A stretch of 64,000 nt of DNA, from assembly GCA_016702305.1 (NCBI GenBank), contig JADJEH010000001.1:977264-1041263 (forward strand), in the 5' to 3' direction. This document shows, in pieces, positions 27,822 to 36,320 of this stretch. Origin of the DNA: a bacterium. Lineage in GTDB: Bacteria > Electryoneota > RPQS01. The position numbers were made by a program, and so were the translations under genes. Numbering within the stretch: the first letter of the stretch is position 1; each line of letters begins with the position of its first letter. The notes beneath the pieces are model-generated. The model did no database searches and was not told where the DNA came from. It saw only the letters and a list, made by a program, of their open reading frames with translations.

Positions 27822-28172
27822 TTACGCCGCCTTGACCATCTCGGTCAAGTGCTTGAATCCTTGCGGGTCACTCACGGCCAATTCGGCAAGCTGACGACGG
27901 TCGAGGGCGATTCCCTGCTGTTTCAGCCCGCTGATAAATCGCGAGTAGCTGAGGCCATGCTCACGTGCAGCCGCATTGATGCGCACCACCCACAGATTGC
28001 GGTACAGGCGCTTCTTCTTGCGACGGTCGCCAAAACTGCGCGCCCACGCCTTCTCAACCGTCTCCGTCGCCGCGCGGATCAGTGTGCCGCGACGGCCGAT
28101 ATACCCCTTGGCGGCCCTGAAGACCTTATTCTTGCGGCGGCGTGTCGCCGGATTATTAGTAGCTCTTGGCAT
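27822..28172 (-). CDS. rplT: 50S ribosomal protein bL20
   Basis: The gene encodes 116 residues, the normal bL20 length. The N-terminus is MPRATNNPATRRRKNKVFRAAKGYIGRRG, and LYRNLWVVRINAAAREHGLSYSRFISGLKQQGIALDRRQLAELAV covers the rRNA-binding body. It is an early assembly protein of the large subunit. It follows rpmI with an 83-base gap, and in E. coli it represses the rpmI-rplT message. I did not identify an operator structure here. Confidence 0.98.
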   Translation of the reverse strand: MPRATNNPATRRRKNKVFRAAKGYIGRRGTLIRAATETVEKAWARSFGDRRKKKRLYRNLWVVRINAAAREHGLSYSRFISGLKQQGIALDRRQLAELAVSDPQGFKHLTEMVKAA

Positions 28173-28255
28173 TGTGTATTCCTACAGAAAAATCAAAATC
28201 CAAATCGAAAATTCCAACTATTGCGACGGCGCAATGGAACCACCACTCAAACTGG

Positions 28256-28453
28256 CTACGCCATTGCCATCATCTTCTTGACCTTGGCAAGCTCACCACC
28301 CACAAACTCATGCGTGCCCGTCAAACGGTTCTTCTGCGCGGTCGTCTTGTGAGTCAATTTGTGGCGACGGCGGGTCTTGTAGAACACCACCTTGCCCGAA
28401 CCCGTTACTTTGCAGCGCTTCGCCATCGCGCGCTTGGATTTCATCTTCGGCAT
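28256..28453 (-). CDS. rpmI: 50S ribosomal protein bL35
   Basis: This is a 65-residue basic protein, MPKMKSKRAMAKRCKVTGSGKV with RRRHKLTHKTTAQKNRL, the standard bL35 sequence. It sits between infC and rplT as in nearly all bacteria. It starts 19 bases after the infC stop. Confidence 0.97.
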   Translation of the reverse strand: MPKMKSKRAMAKRCKVTGSGKVVFYKTRRRHKLTHKTTAQKNRLTGTHEFVGGELAKVKKMMAMA

Positions 28454-28472
28454 GTCGCCCTCTATCTTCAGT

Positions 28473-29006
28473 TTACTTTCTTATCAGCATCATCATCATC
28501 TGATTGGAGCCTTCCATCTTCGGAGGCGCCTCAGCTTTGGCAACGTCCGCCACTTCCTGCGCGATGCGTTCCATCATTCGAACGCCAAACTCCTGGTGAG
28601 TAATCATGCGCCCGCGAAACCAGATGGAGACCTTGACCTTCGAACCTTCTTCAATGAACCGCCGCGCCATCCGCGCCTTCGTTAGTAAATCGTGATCGTC
28701 CGTCGAAGGTGACAATCGGATTGTCTTGAGCGTCGAACTCGCTGACTTCTTGCGCGAACTCTTATCCTTCTTTGCGACGCTGTACTTGAACTTACCAAAG
28801 TCCATGATCCGCACCACCGGCGGAGTCGCAGCCGACGCAATCTCGACCAAATCCAACTCCTCCGCCCGCGCCAGCTCCAGCGCCTTCGCCGGATGCATTA
28901 CCCCGATCTGTTCTCCGTCACTGCCAATGACCCGCACCTCGGGCGCGATGATATGCTCGTTGATGCGAGTGGAATTAGCCTTGGTCGTGGGGGGTGGGGT
29001 GCGCAG
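28473..29006 (-). CDS. infC: translation initiation factor IF-3, apparent CUG start
   Basis: IF-3 keeps ribosomal subunits apart and proofreads the initiator tRNA. The conserved N-terminus RINEHIIAPEVRVIGSDGEQIGVMHPAKALELA is in frame upstream of the first GTG (28937), so the real start must be earlier. No ATG, GTG or TTG exists there. A GGAGG Shine-Dalgarno ends four bases before a CTG at 29006, giving a 177-residue protein, the normal IF-3 length. Non-AUG starts are known for infC (AUU in E. coli) and allow IF-3 to control its own translation. The C-terminal domain (DHDLLTKARMARRFIEEGSKVKV; GRMITHQEFGVRMMERI) is typical. Confidence 0.93.
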   Translation of the reverse strand: MRTPPPTTKANSTRINEHIIAPEVRVIGSDGEQIGVMHPAKALELARAEELDLVEIASAATPPVVRIMDFGKFKYSVAKKDKSSRKKSASSTLKTIRLSPSTDDHDLLTKARMARRFIEEGSKVKVSIWFRGRMITHQEFGVRMMERIAQEVADVAKAEAPPKMEGSNQMMMMLIRK

Positions 29007-29019
29007 GAGTCCTCCGATA

Positions 29020-30933
29020 TTAATGAGTCGTGCGAGTACGAATTTCGTTTAACAGGCGTTCAGCCGTCGCTTCAACGCTCAGGCCGCCCAAGTCGCCCTC
29101 TTTACGGCGGCGCAGCGATACTTGAGCGCTCTCAGCTTCCTTCGGGCCGATTACGGCCATGTAGGGAATCTTGTTCAGCTCGGCGTCGCGAATCTTGAAG
29201 CCCAACTTCTCGTTGCGGTCATCAAGATGCGCGCGAATCCCGCGAGCGTTCAGCTCGGCGGCAACACCAGTCGCGTAGTCAATGGTCTTGTCCGAAACCG
29301 GCAGAATCCGGATCTGCTCCGGCGACAGCCACAGCGGCAAATCGCCCGCGTAGTGCTCGATCAAAATGCCGATGAAGCGCTCCATTGAACCCAGCAGCGC
29401 ACGGTGAATCATCACCGGAGTATGCCGGCCGCCGTCCGCGCCGATATATTCCAGACCGAATCGCATCGGCATCGAGAAATCGCACTGCACCGTCCCACAC
29501 TGCCATGTCCGGCCGATCGCATCCTTGATGTGGAAGTCAATCTTTGGGCCGTAGAACGCGCCGTCACCGGGATTCAGCTTGTAGGGGACTCCCATGTTCG
29601 TCAGCGCATTGGCCAGCGCCCCTTCCGCCTGATCCCATACTTCATCAGAACCGGTACGCGATTCCGGACGAGTAGAAAGCTCCACGCGGAAATCCTCAAA
29701 TCCGAAGTCACGATACATTTCAAAGATGAAGCGCACAACCTTGGCGACTTCTTCCTCAATCTGCTCGGGCATGACGTAGATGTGCGCGTCGTCCTGAGTA
29801 AACACCCGCACACGGAAGAGTCCATGCAGCACGCCGCTCTTTTCATAGCGGTGTACCGTGCCCAATTCACACAGCTTCAGCGGCAGATCGCGGTACGATA
29901 CCTGGTGCGTACCATAGACCAGACAGTGACCCGGACAGTTCATCGGCTTCAACGCATAGGACTGCTCATCCACTTCGGTGAAGTACATGTTCTCCCGGTA
30001 GTGCTCGTAATGGCCTGACTTGTGCCACAGCTCTTCGTTCATCACGAACGGAGTGCGCACTTCGCGATAGTCCGCCGCGTAGTGCTTCGCTCGCCAATAA
30101 CGAGTAATCTCGTCCCAGATAATCTGCCCGCGCGGATGAAAGAAAACCGCGCCCGGCGATTCGTTATGGAAGCTGAACAGATCGAGCTGCTTGCCCAGCT
30201 TACGATGGTCGCGCTTCGCCGCCTCTTCAATCCTGTGCAGATGCTCTTCGAGCAACTCCTTGGTGGGATACGCGGTCGCATAAAGCCGCTGCAGCATCTT
30301 ATTCTTTTCGTCACCGCGCCAATACGCGCCGGCCACGGACAGAATCTTGAAGTGCTTGATCCGGCTCGTCCGATCCAGATGTGGACCGCGGCACAAATCC
30401 ACAAAGTCGCCCTGTTCGTAAACCGTCAACGACTCATTCAGATCGTTGATCAATTCAATCTTGTACGACTCGCCCAGCTTGTTAAAGAGCATGCGCGCCG
30501 CCGCGTCGTCAAGGTCCTTGCGAATCAACGGCAAATTGCGCTTCGAAATCTCGCGCATCTTGTCTTCAATCACAGGAAAATCTTCCTGCGTGAAAACGTG
30601 CGGCGAGTCAATATCATAGTAGAAGCCGTCCGCAATCGGCGGTCCAATTGCCAGTTGCGATTCCGGCCACAGCTCCTTGACCGCGTGCGCCATCAAATGC
30701 GCGGCGCTATGCCAATAGACAAATCGGCCTTCAGGCTGATCAAAACCGATGAACCGCAGCTTACCGCCGCGCTCCAAAGGCCGATGCAAATCCCAAATCG
30801 CGTCGTCTAACAGCGATGACAACACTCCCTGCGCGCCAACCTCCTTGCCCGCGGGCAGGAGGTCAAATGGCTTCACGCCGGGCTGTACCGCGACGGACTG
30901 GCCGTCCTCAAATTCTATTCTGATTTCTGACAT
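29020..30933 (-). CDS. thrS: threonine-tRNA ligase
   Basis: The gene encodes 637 residues. An N-terminal TGS domain precedes the editing domain with the HSAAHLMAHAVKELWP zinc-type motif and the SAD-type region (NLPLIRKDL). The class II core carries MNCPGHCLVYGTHQVSYRDLPLKLCELG (with the zinc Cys) and RVRVFTQDDAHIYV, and DFHIKDAIGRTWQCGTVQCDFSMP and MIHRALLGSMERFIGILIEHYAG form motif 3. The anticodon-binding domain ends the protein. AAAGG precedes the ATG. The stop lies 13 bases before the infC start. No T-box leader was recognisable in the 131-base gap up to tRNA-Val. Confidence 0.98.
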   Translation of the reverse strand: MSEIRIEFEDGQSVAVQPGVKPFDLLPAGKEVGAQGVLSSLLDDAIWDLHRPLERGGKLRFIGFDQPEGRFVYWHSAAHLMAHAVKELWPESQLAIGPPIADGFYYDIDSPHVFTQEDFPVIEDKMREISKRNLPLIRKDLDDAAARMLFNKLGESYKIELINDLNESLTVYEQGDFVDLCRGPHLDRTSRIKHFKILSVAGAYWRGDEKNKMLQRLYATAYPTKELLEEHLHRIEEAAKRDHRKLGKQLDLFSFHNESPGAVFFHPRGQIIWDEITRYWRAKHYAADYREVRTPFVMNEELWHKSGHYEHYRENMYFTEVDEQSYALKPMNCPGHCLVYGTHQVSYRDLPLKLCELGTVHRYEKSGVLHGLFRVRVFTQDDAHIYVMPEQIEEEVAKVVRFIFEMYRDFGFEDFRVELSTRPESRTGSDEVWDQAEGALANALTNMGVPYKLNPGDGAFYGPKIDFHIKDAIGRTWQCGTVQCDFSMPMRFGLEYIGADGGRHTPVMIHRALLGSMERFIGILIEHYAGDLPLWLSPEQIRILPVSDKTIDYATGVAAELNARGIRAHLDDRNEKLGFKIRDAELNKIPYMAVIGPKEAESAQVSLRRRKEGDLGGLSVEATAERLLNEIRTRTTH

Positions 30934-31064
30934 GTCGAGTACCTTTACGAACGGATTCCTCGGGTATTCGCCCTCGAAGCGGCGCTATTTCAATTTACGT
31001 GTCCACGTCGGCAACCCAACCAAGCTCTACGCGTTAGCGGTACCGGATCCAGCGTCCACGCCGG

Positions 31065-31138
31065 TGGGCGATACAAGATTCGAACTTGTGACCTCTTGCA
31101 TGTCACGCAAGCGCTCTAACCAACTGAGCTAATCGCCC
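31065..31138 (-). tRNA. tRNA-Val (GAC)
   Basis: GGGCGAT/ATCGCCC acceptor, T8 A9, D stem GCTC/GAGC, anticodon stem CTTGC/GCAAG with loop GTGACAT (anticodon GAC) and a T loop TTCGAAT. The complete CCA is not encoded. It is the last of five tRNAs before thrS. Confidence 0.95.
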
Positions 31139-31222
31139 TCATAAACAAAGCAACCGGCCCTTCAGCCGGTAGCACGACCACAGGCAGACAGTGAACTGCG
31201 GCGCACAGACCAGATACGCGTG

Positions 31223-31308
31223 TGCCGGGAGCCGGACTCGAACCGGCACGGGAGTTGTGCTCCCTGGGGATTTTAAGTCCCCTGTGTCTACCATTTCACC
31301 ATCCCGGC
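31223..31308 (-). tRNA. tRNA-Leu (UAA)
   Basis: This is an 86-nt class II tRNA with a long variable arm. The acceptor is GCCGGGA/TCCCGGC, the anticodon stem GGGGA/TCCCC has loop CTTAAAA (anticodon TAA), and the T loop is TTCGAGT. CCA is not encoded. Confidence 0.95.
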
Positions 31309-31347
31309 AGCCGCGATCGGCCGACTACCGGACGGCATGCGGCTTGG

Positions 31348-31419
31348 AGGCGCCGAGCGGATTCGAACCGCTGAATAGAGGTTTTGCAGACCTCCGCCTT
31401 ACCACTTGGCTACGGCGCC
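31348..31419 (-). tRNA. tRNA-Cys (GCA)
   Basis: GGCGCCG/CGGCGCC acceptor with U73, the Cys discriminator. The anticodon stem GAGGT/ACCTC has loop CTGCAAA (anticodon GCA). CCA is encoded. Confidence 0.96.
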
Positions 31420-31508
31420 ACGCTGATCTCAATCCACTCAGTCTATGAGTGAACCATGCGCAGGCGCAGCAGCGCTGCATCGGGCCTGCAGCGTCTATCT
31501 AATTCTGG

Positions 31509-31580
31509 AGCGGGAGACGGGATTCGAACCCGCGACAACCACGTTGGCAACGTGGAACTCTACCACTGAGTTACTCCCGC
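31509..31580 (-). tRNA. tRNA-Gly (GCC)
   Basis: GCGGGAG/CTCCCGC acceptor with U73. The anticodon stem CCACG/CGTGG has loop TTGCCAA (anticodon GCC). CCA is encoded. Confidence 0.96.
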
Positions 31581-31616
31581 AAAAAGAACGGCCCGATTTC
31601 CGTCGGGTACGTCTGG

Positions 31617-31689
<73 letters not shown>

Positions 31690-31711
31690 GCGGCATTGTG
31701 CGCGAACCCGA

Positions 31712-31740
31712 AATATACAGAACGCCCTTCAGCCTGTCAA
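31712..31740 (-). promoter_or_regulatory. sigma70-type promoter of the tRNA cluster
   Basis: TTGACA (740-735) and TATATT (717-712) on the minus strand are 17 bases apart, and the first tRNA starts 23 bases after the -10 box. It probably drives Ala-Gly-Cys-Leu-Val and perhaps thrS beyond. Confidence 0.85.
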
Positions 31741-31834
31741 GTACCTGCCACAGGACTTCCCCCAACCAGCACCCACCACAACTTCTCTTAACACATTGTT
31801 TCTAATTAGTTAGGGCATAAGTGCTAATAAAATC

Positions 31835-31865
31835 AAGAGGCCGCACCGATCCGGTGCGGCCTCTT
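31835..31865 (-). terminator. terminator of the Cys-rich repeat gene
   Basis: A near-perfect 13-bp stem (AAGAGGCCGCACC / GGTGCGGCCTCTT) with a 5-base loop is followed on the minus strand by GATTTTATTAG. It lies 25 bases after the stop at 31890. Confidence 0.85.
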
Positions 31866-31889
31866 GACATCAAACCGAACGGGGTCTCT

Positions 31890-32945
31890 TTACAGGCCCA
31901 TGAAATGATCTGCACAGCCCTGGCCGCAGAAGTAGGTCTTCTGACCGTCCTGCACGACCGCCGGCGTCGCGTTGCTCACTTCAAAGCTCTGGCCCGACAT
32001 CGAACACGTCGCGATCTTCTTGCCATTCTCGATCTTCACGTTGGACTCGACCGTCGCAAGCTCGACAGCTTCGTGAACATAGTTGTTGGCCATCGAAGCC
32101 ATCTTCTCCGAACACTTCACCGCGCAAGCATCATCCGCAAAATAAAAACGAGCGTTGCCAACCTGGTTGTACGGAGTCTTGTCCGATACGACAAACTTCT
32201 TGCCATCCGCAACGGCGTACATCACGCCATTGTCAATCTTGTAGACGTTCGCGCCGAAGTAGCCCTTCTCGCCCGACGCCATTTTGGATGCTGAGCACGA
32301 GCCCGAAGCCATTGAAGCATTCGCACCCTTCGACGCGCAGCACGAACCGCTCGTCATCGCAGCGTTCGTCGTCGAGCAGGACGATCCCGAAGCCATTGAA
32401 GCGTTCGCACCCTTCGACGCGCAGCACGAACCGCTTGTCATCGCCGCGTTCGTCGCGCCAGCCGCCGAACACTTCGAAGCATCACACGTACCAGCCTTCA
32501 TCGAGGCATTCGCACCGGCGGCGCACTTGGAAGCATCGCAGCTACCCGTCGTCATCGCCGCATTCGTCGCGCCAGCCGCGCACTTCGAGGCGTCACACGA
32601 ACCAGCCTTCATCGAGGCATTCGCACCGGCGGCGCACTTGGAAGCATCGCAGCTACCCGTCGTCATCGCCGCGTTCGTCGCACCAGCCGCGCATTTCGAG
32701 GCGTCACACGATCCGGCAGCCTTCTGATCAGAAGCCTTGGAAGCATCACAGCTCGCGGTCGTGGAACCCGTCAGGGCAGTTGCGGTCCCGGTCGTCCCGC
32801 ATGAGGACTGGGAATTTGCGGCAGTCTTAGCACCCTTGCTCGAACACTTGGACGAACAGGCGCCTTCACCTGCGTAACTCATGCCACCGGCGATCACCAG
32901 GGCCACTACGGCCATTGAGCCGAGCAACATTCCAAATTTCTTCAC
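31890..32945 (-). CDS. exported Cys-rich tandem-repeat protein with YHS/TRASH-like C-terminus
   Basis: I start the gene at a GTG (32945) preceded by AAGGAG seven bases upstream, giving about 351 residues. The signal peptide is MKKFGMLLGSMAVVALVIAGGMSYAG. From about residue 75 the protein is built of alternating 19- and 18-residue units (GSCDASKCAAGATNAAMTT and GSCDASKCAAGANASMKA), decaying into GSCCASKGANASMAS units. The last 120 residues are different: GYFGANVYKIDNGVMYAVADGKKF, then FYFADDACAVKCSEKM, then CSMSGQSFEVSNATP...TYFCGQGCADHF, which recalls YHS/TRASH metal-binding domains. Metal binding or a disulfide-linked surface matrix are both possible. The function is unknown. The gene has its own terminator and stands alone. 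Confidence 0.8.
   Translation of the reverse strand: MKKFGMLLGSMAVVALVIAGGMSYAGEGACSSKCSSKGAKTAANSQSSCGTTGTATALTGSTTASCDASKASDQKAAGSCDASKCAAGATNAAMTTGSCDASKCAAGANASMKAGSCDASKCAAGATNAAMTTGSCDASKCAAGANASMKAGTCDASKCSAAGATNAAMTSGSCCASKGANASMASGSSCSTTNAAMTSGSCCASKGANASMASGSCSASKMASGEKGYFGANVYKIDNGVMYAVADGKKFVVSDKTPYNQVGNARFYFADDACAVKCSEKMASMANNYVHEAVELATVESNVKIENGKKIATCSMSGQSFEVSNATPAVVQDGQKTYFCGQGCADHFMGL
32284..32720 (-). repeat. in-gene tandem repeat, 111-bp higher-order unit
   Basis: Within the Cys-rich gene a 57-bp and a 54-bp unit alternate, so a 111-bp block recurs about twice almost unchanged. It is followed by diverged and internally shortened copies. The array keeps the reading frame throughout, which shows selection on the protein and not a neutral satellite. 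Confidence 0.85.
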
Positions 32946-33107
32946 TTCTTGCTCCTTAGATTGGTTTCTGCGAAGGTCTCGCAATCTACAAACTTTTGCC
33001 CTAATTTTCATCCAGCGGATCCGCATCCGCAGGTCCATCGGGGAATTCTTAATAGTTGACAAATATAGTCTTATTTGTCTTCCGAGCACCAACTGTCGGA
33101 GAAACAA

Positions 33108-33593
33108 ATGGAAGACCACGCCTCTTTACCGCAAAGACTGCTCCTTCGCCCCATGCAGTCCGGCGACCTCGATTACTTTCTCCAACTCGGATGCGAGACC
33201 TGCGGTTCCCTGCACGGTCGGCCAAGTCAAACAAAAACTGACCTCTTCGAGCGCTTCCGAGGATTCGTGAAAGAGTTCGCCTTCCGACCCGAAAGTGAAA
33301 TCTGGATTGCGAGTACCGAAACTGTCCATTACGCAGGACACCTCTGGCTCTATGTCTCGACCAATAGGTTCAATGGAATCAAAGAATTATGGGTCTGGGA
33401 CGTGTCTGTAGCCCCCGGCTGCCGCCGCCAGGGCATCGGCCGCAAGCTCATGGAGCATGCCCGCCAGCGTGCAGTCGAACAGAATTGCGCAGAATTATGG
33501 CTACTGGTCGCGGAAGACAATCCAAGCGCGCAGGCTCTTTATGCCTCCTCCGGACTAACAGCCCGAGGCCGGATGATGGCCGTTGCCCTGTAG
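33108..33593 (+). CDS. GNAT-family N-acetyltransferase
   Basis: The gene encodes 161 residues from the ATG at 33108, which has GGAGA six bases upstream. An earlier in-frame ATG at 33075 lacks such a site. The sequence shows RLLLRPMQSGDLDYFLQL at the N-terminus and LWVWDVSVAPGCRRQGIGRKLMEHARQRAVEQ (acetyl-CoA loop R-R-Q-G-I-G). ELWLLVAEDNPSAQALYASSGLTARGRMM follows. The substrate cannot be told. It runs divergently from the Cys-rich gene and ends at a two-way terminator shared with the phosphorylase gene. Confidence 0.88.
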   Translation: MEDHASLPQRLLLRPMQSGDLDYFLQLGCETCGSLHGRPSQTKTDLFERFRGFVKEFAFRPESEIWIASTETVHYAGHLWLYVSTNRFNGIKELWVWDVSVAPGCRRQGIGRKLMEHARQRAVEQNCAELWLLVAEDNPSAQALYASSGLTARGRMMAVAL

Positions 33594-33611
33594 GCCTACG
33601 GACTTCAACGT

Positions 33612-33639
33612 AAGAGGACGACTCGCCGGTCGTCCTCTT
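33612..33639. terminator. bidirectional terminator
   Basis: AAGAGGACGA / TCGTCCTCTT forms a 10-bp perfect stem with T-rich ends on both strands. It lies between the convergent GNAT gene and the glucan phosphorylase gene. Confidence 0.85.
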
Positions 33640-33662
33640 TTGCTCTCGTCTGTATCCTGATC

Positions 33663-36230
33663 TTACGCGTGCCCTGGCGCCCAGCGGACGATCCCCATGC
33701 GCAGCGGATTGCCCATGAACGGATGGCTGGGTACCACGCGCACCGTGAAACCGAAAGTGCCGTTTTCAGGTGCCGTCCACGACCCTGTGTACTGGTGCGC
33801 TGTGCCGTTCTCAGCATAGTCCAGCCGCGTGTAGCCCGACAGCTCAATATCACCCTTGCCGCGATCCGCGCCGTAACAAATCTGCACCTCTACATCCTCC
33901 GGCAGCAGGCCGCCCAAAGCGACCTCCACATTCACCCGGACCGGACTGCCCGGATGCAGATTAAACGTCGGTTCCGTCTTTACATTGAGCACCCGCACCT
34001 CGTGCCAACGGCTTTCCACATGGCGTTTCCAGCGCGCCAGCTCGCGTGCACCGGCCGCGTTGTCCATCTCCATCAACGCGCAGCGCTCCAGCGCGCGCAC
34101 GTAGAAGTCCTCCCAGTACTCTTTCACCATCCGCCGCGCCGCAAACCGCGGTACCAGCCCGGCGATTGAGGCTTTGACCTTTTGCATCCACGCAGCCGGC
34201 ACTCCGTCGTCGCCACGGCGATAGTAGAGCGGGACGATTTGGTGTTCGAGAACGTCAAACAGCATCCGCGCATCGCTTTCGTCCTGCTGGGTGTCGTTGC
34301 CGAACTGCAAACCCGCGCCGATCGCCCAGCCGTTTTCCGGCAGGTACGCCTCGTCCCACCATCCGTCGAGAATCGAGAAGTTCAATCCGCCGTTTATCAA
34401 CACCTTCATACCGCTCGTGCCGCTCGCTTCCAGCGGACGACGTGGGTTGTTCATCCACACATCCACGCCTTGCACGAGATGCGCGGCTACGTTCATGTCA
34501 TAGTTCTCAAGGAACAGCATCCGATGCTCGACGTTGTTCCGGCGCGCGAACTGAATCAGCTCCTGAATCAGGTCCTTGCCCATCACGTCCTGCGGATGCG
34601 CCTTCCCCGCGAAAATGAATTGCACCGGCCGGTCTTCAGAACGGAGCAGCGCCAACAACCGCTCCGGATTCGACAGCAAAAGCGTTGCCCGCTTGTACGT
34701 CGCAAAGCGGCGCGCAAAACCGATGGTTAGTGCTTCAGGATGGAGAATCTGCTCAAGCTCCTCGTGCAACGGCACAAAACCGCTGACGCGCTGCCTGTAG
34801 GCCGCCACGCGTGATCGCGCAAAGTCAATCAGCCGCAGCTTGCCAAGATTGTGCGTCTCCCATATTTCATTGTCGGGAATCTTATCCGTTTCCGCCCACA
34901 GCCGTTTGTCGTCCGGACCGTGGCGCCACTCGGCGCTGAAGTGGCGATTGAAGAGTTGCGACATCTCAGGCGAGATCCACGTCGCATGGTGGACGCCGTT
35001 GGTCACGAAGTCAATCGGCACTTCTTCGTGCGGCAGATTGGGCCAACTTTCCGTCCACATCCGGCGCGACACGTCCGCGTGCAAACGGCTCACGCCGTTC
35101 GTATAGTCCGACGTGCGCAGCGCGCAGATGGCCATGTTAAATGGCTGTCCCGGCGTGCCCGGTCGAACGCTGCCCAGTCCCAGAACTTCGTCACGCGAGA
35201 TGCCGAATCGGTCATAGATCTGCCCGAAATATTTGTCCATCAATTCCGTCGAGAACTCATCAATGCCCGCCGGCACCGGCGTGTGCGTCGTGAACAGAGT
35301 CCCCGCGCTCACCAGTTGCAGCGCCTCATACCAGGTCAAGCCTTGGTCAGCCGCCGCGTGCAGAATCCGGGCGATCTGCACAAATGCCGAGTGCCCCTCG
35401 TTCATGTGACACACCGACATCTTGATGCCCAGTTTGCGCAGCAACTCAACGCCGCCAAACCCCAGCACAATCTCCTGCTGAATTCGCGTCTCCCGATCGC
35501 CGCCGTACAATGTGTGCGTAATCGAGCGATCGCCGGGATTGTTCTCCGGCAAATCGGTGTCCAGCACGTACAACGGAACCCGCCCAACCGTCACCAGCCA
35601 TGCACCGACCGTTAACTGCCGATTATGAAAGGGAATCTGAATCGTCAAGCGATTGCCGTGCTCATCAAGCACCGGCTGCATCGGCAGTACATCAAAGTCG
35701 TTCTGCGGGTACATTTCGCTCTGGTGTCCGTTCACGTCAAGGCGTTGCTGGAAGTAGCCCTGCCGATACGCCAGTCCGATACCGACTACCGGCAAACCGA
35801 CGTCGGATGCTCCTTTGAGATAGTCCCCGCTCAACACGCCCAGGCCGCCGCTGTACAATGGAAGGCTGGCCGACAGCCCGTACTCCATTGAGAAAAACAC
35901 GATGCGGCCGTTTTGCTCGCCCGAATGTACCTGCCGATACCACGACTCGTCGTTCACATACGAGTCCAGCAGATGCATGCAGTGCTTGTAATGCTCAAGG
36001 TACTCTACGCTCTGGGAAGCCTTCGTCAGCTTCCATTGCGCGACGTCCAGCAGCAGCTTAAGCGGATTGTGGTGACTGGCTTCCCACAGATCGGGATCCA
36101 GGCGCCGAAACAGCTCCTGAATCTCGGGCCGCCATGACCAATAGTAGTTATAGGCTAATTCAGTCAGACGCGACAACGTGTCGGGAAGACTTGGGGTAAA
36201 CCGGTAACTGGCAAGCGATGTCAGTTTCAT
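33663..36230 (-). CDS. glgP: alpha-glucan phosphorylase (GT35)
   Basis: The gene encodes 855 residues. The first 100 (YRFTPSLPDTLSRLTELAYNYYWSWRPEIQELFRRLDPDLW) are the DUF3417 region of the short alpha-glucan phosphorylase group. The core carries VCHMNEGHSAFVQIARI, FTTHTPVPAGIDEF and VTNGVHHATWISPEMSQL. The cofactor site is ASGTSGMKVLINGGLNFSILDGWWDEAY with the pyridoxal-phosphate Lys. It releases glucose-1-phosphate from glycogen or maltodextrins. The last 100 residues form an added beta-rich domain. No other glycogen gene is nearby. Confidence 0.95.
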   Translation of the reverse strand: MKLTSLASYRFTPSLPDTLSRLTELAYNYYWSWRPEIQELFRRLDPDLWEASHHNPLKLLLDVAQWKLTKASQSVEYLEHYKHCMHLLDSYVNDESWYRQVHSGEQNGRIVFFSMEYGLSASLPLYSGGLGVLSGDYLKGASDVGLPVVGIGLAYRQGYFQQRLDVNGHQSEMYPQNDFDVLPMQPVLDEHGNRLTIQIPFHNRQLTVGAWLVTVGRVPLYVLDTDLPENNPGDRSITHTLYGGDRETRIQQEIVLGFGGVELLRKLGIKMSVCHMNEGHSAFVQIARILHAAADQGLTWYEALQLVSAGTLFTTHTPVPAGIDEFSTELMDKYFGQIYDRFGISRDEVLGLGSVRPGTPGQPFNMAICALRTSDYTNGVSRLHADVSRRMWTESWPNLPHEEVPIDFVTNGVHHATWISPEMSQLFNRHFSAEWRHGPDDKRLWAETDKIPDNEIWETHNLGKLRLIDFARSRVAAYRQRVSGFVPLHEELEQILHPEALTIGFARRFATYKRATLLLSNPERLLALLRSEDRPVQFIFAGKAHPQDVMGKDLIQELIQFARRNNVEHRMLFLENYDMNVAAHLVQGVDVWMNNPRRPLEASGTSGMKVLINGGLNFSILDGWWDEAYLPENGWAIGAGLQFGNDTQQDESDARMLFDVLEHQIVPLYYRRGDDGVPAAWMQKVKASIAGLVPRFAARRMVKEYWEDFYVRALERCALMEMDNAAGARELARWKRHVESRWHEVRVLNVKTEPTFNLHPGSPVRVNVEVALGGLLPEDVEVQICYGADRGKGDIELSGYTRLDYAENGTAHQYTGSWTAPENGTFGFTVRVVPSHPFMGNPLRMGIVRWAPGHA

Positions 36231-36278
36231 ATGCGAATGAAATCTCCAGAAAATCTTGTTAGAACACTACACTCAACA

Positions 36279-36304
36279 CAGAGGGGCCGCGCGGCCCCTC
36301 TGTT
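36279..36304 (-). terminator. strong inverted repeat between glgP and the protease gene
   Basis: A 13-bp perfect palindromic stem (ACAGAGGGGCCGC / GCGGCCCCTCTGT) lies 17 bases beyond the protease stop and upstream of the glgP start. There is no T-run on the minus strand, so it may be a weak terminator or a 3'-end stabiliser. Confidence 0.45.
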
Positions 36305-36320
36305 CACGAGGATCGGTTGG

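Noticed and set aside
30934..31064. T-box leader of thrS
   Set aside because: No T-box sequence, specifier loop or terminator hairpin was recognisable in 131 bases.
32284..32720. CRISPR array
   Set aside because: The repeat is inside a coding frame, has no unique spacers and no Cas genes nearby.
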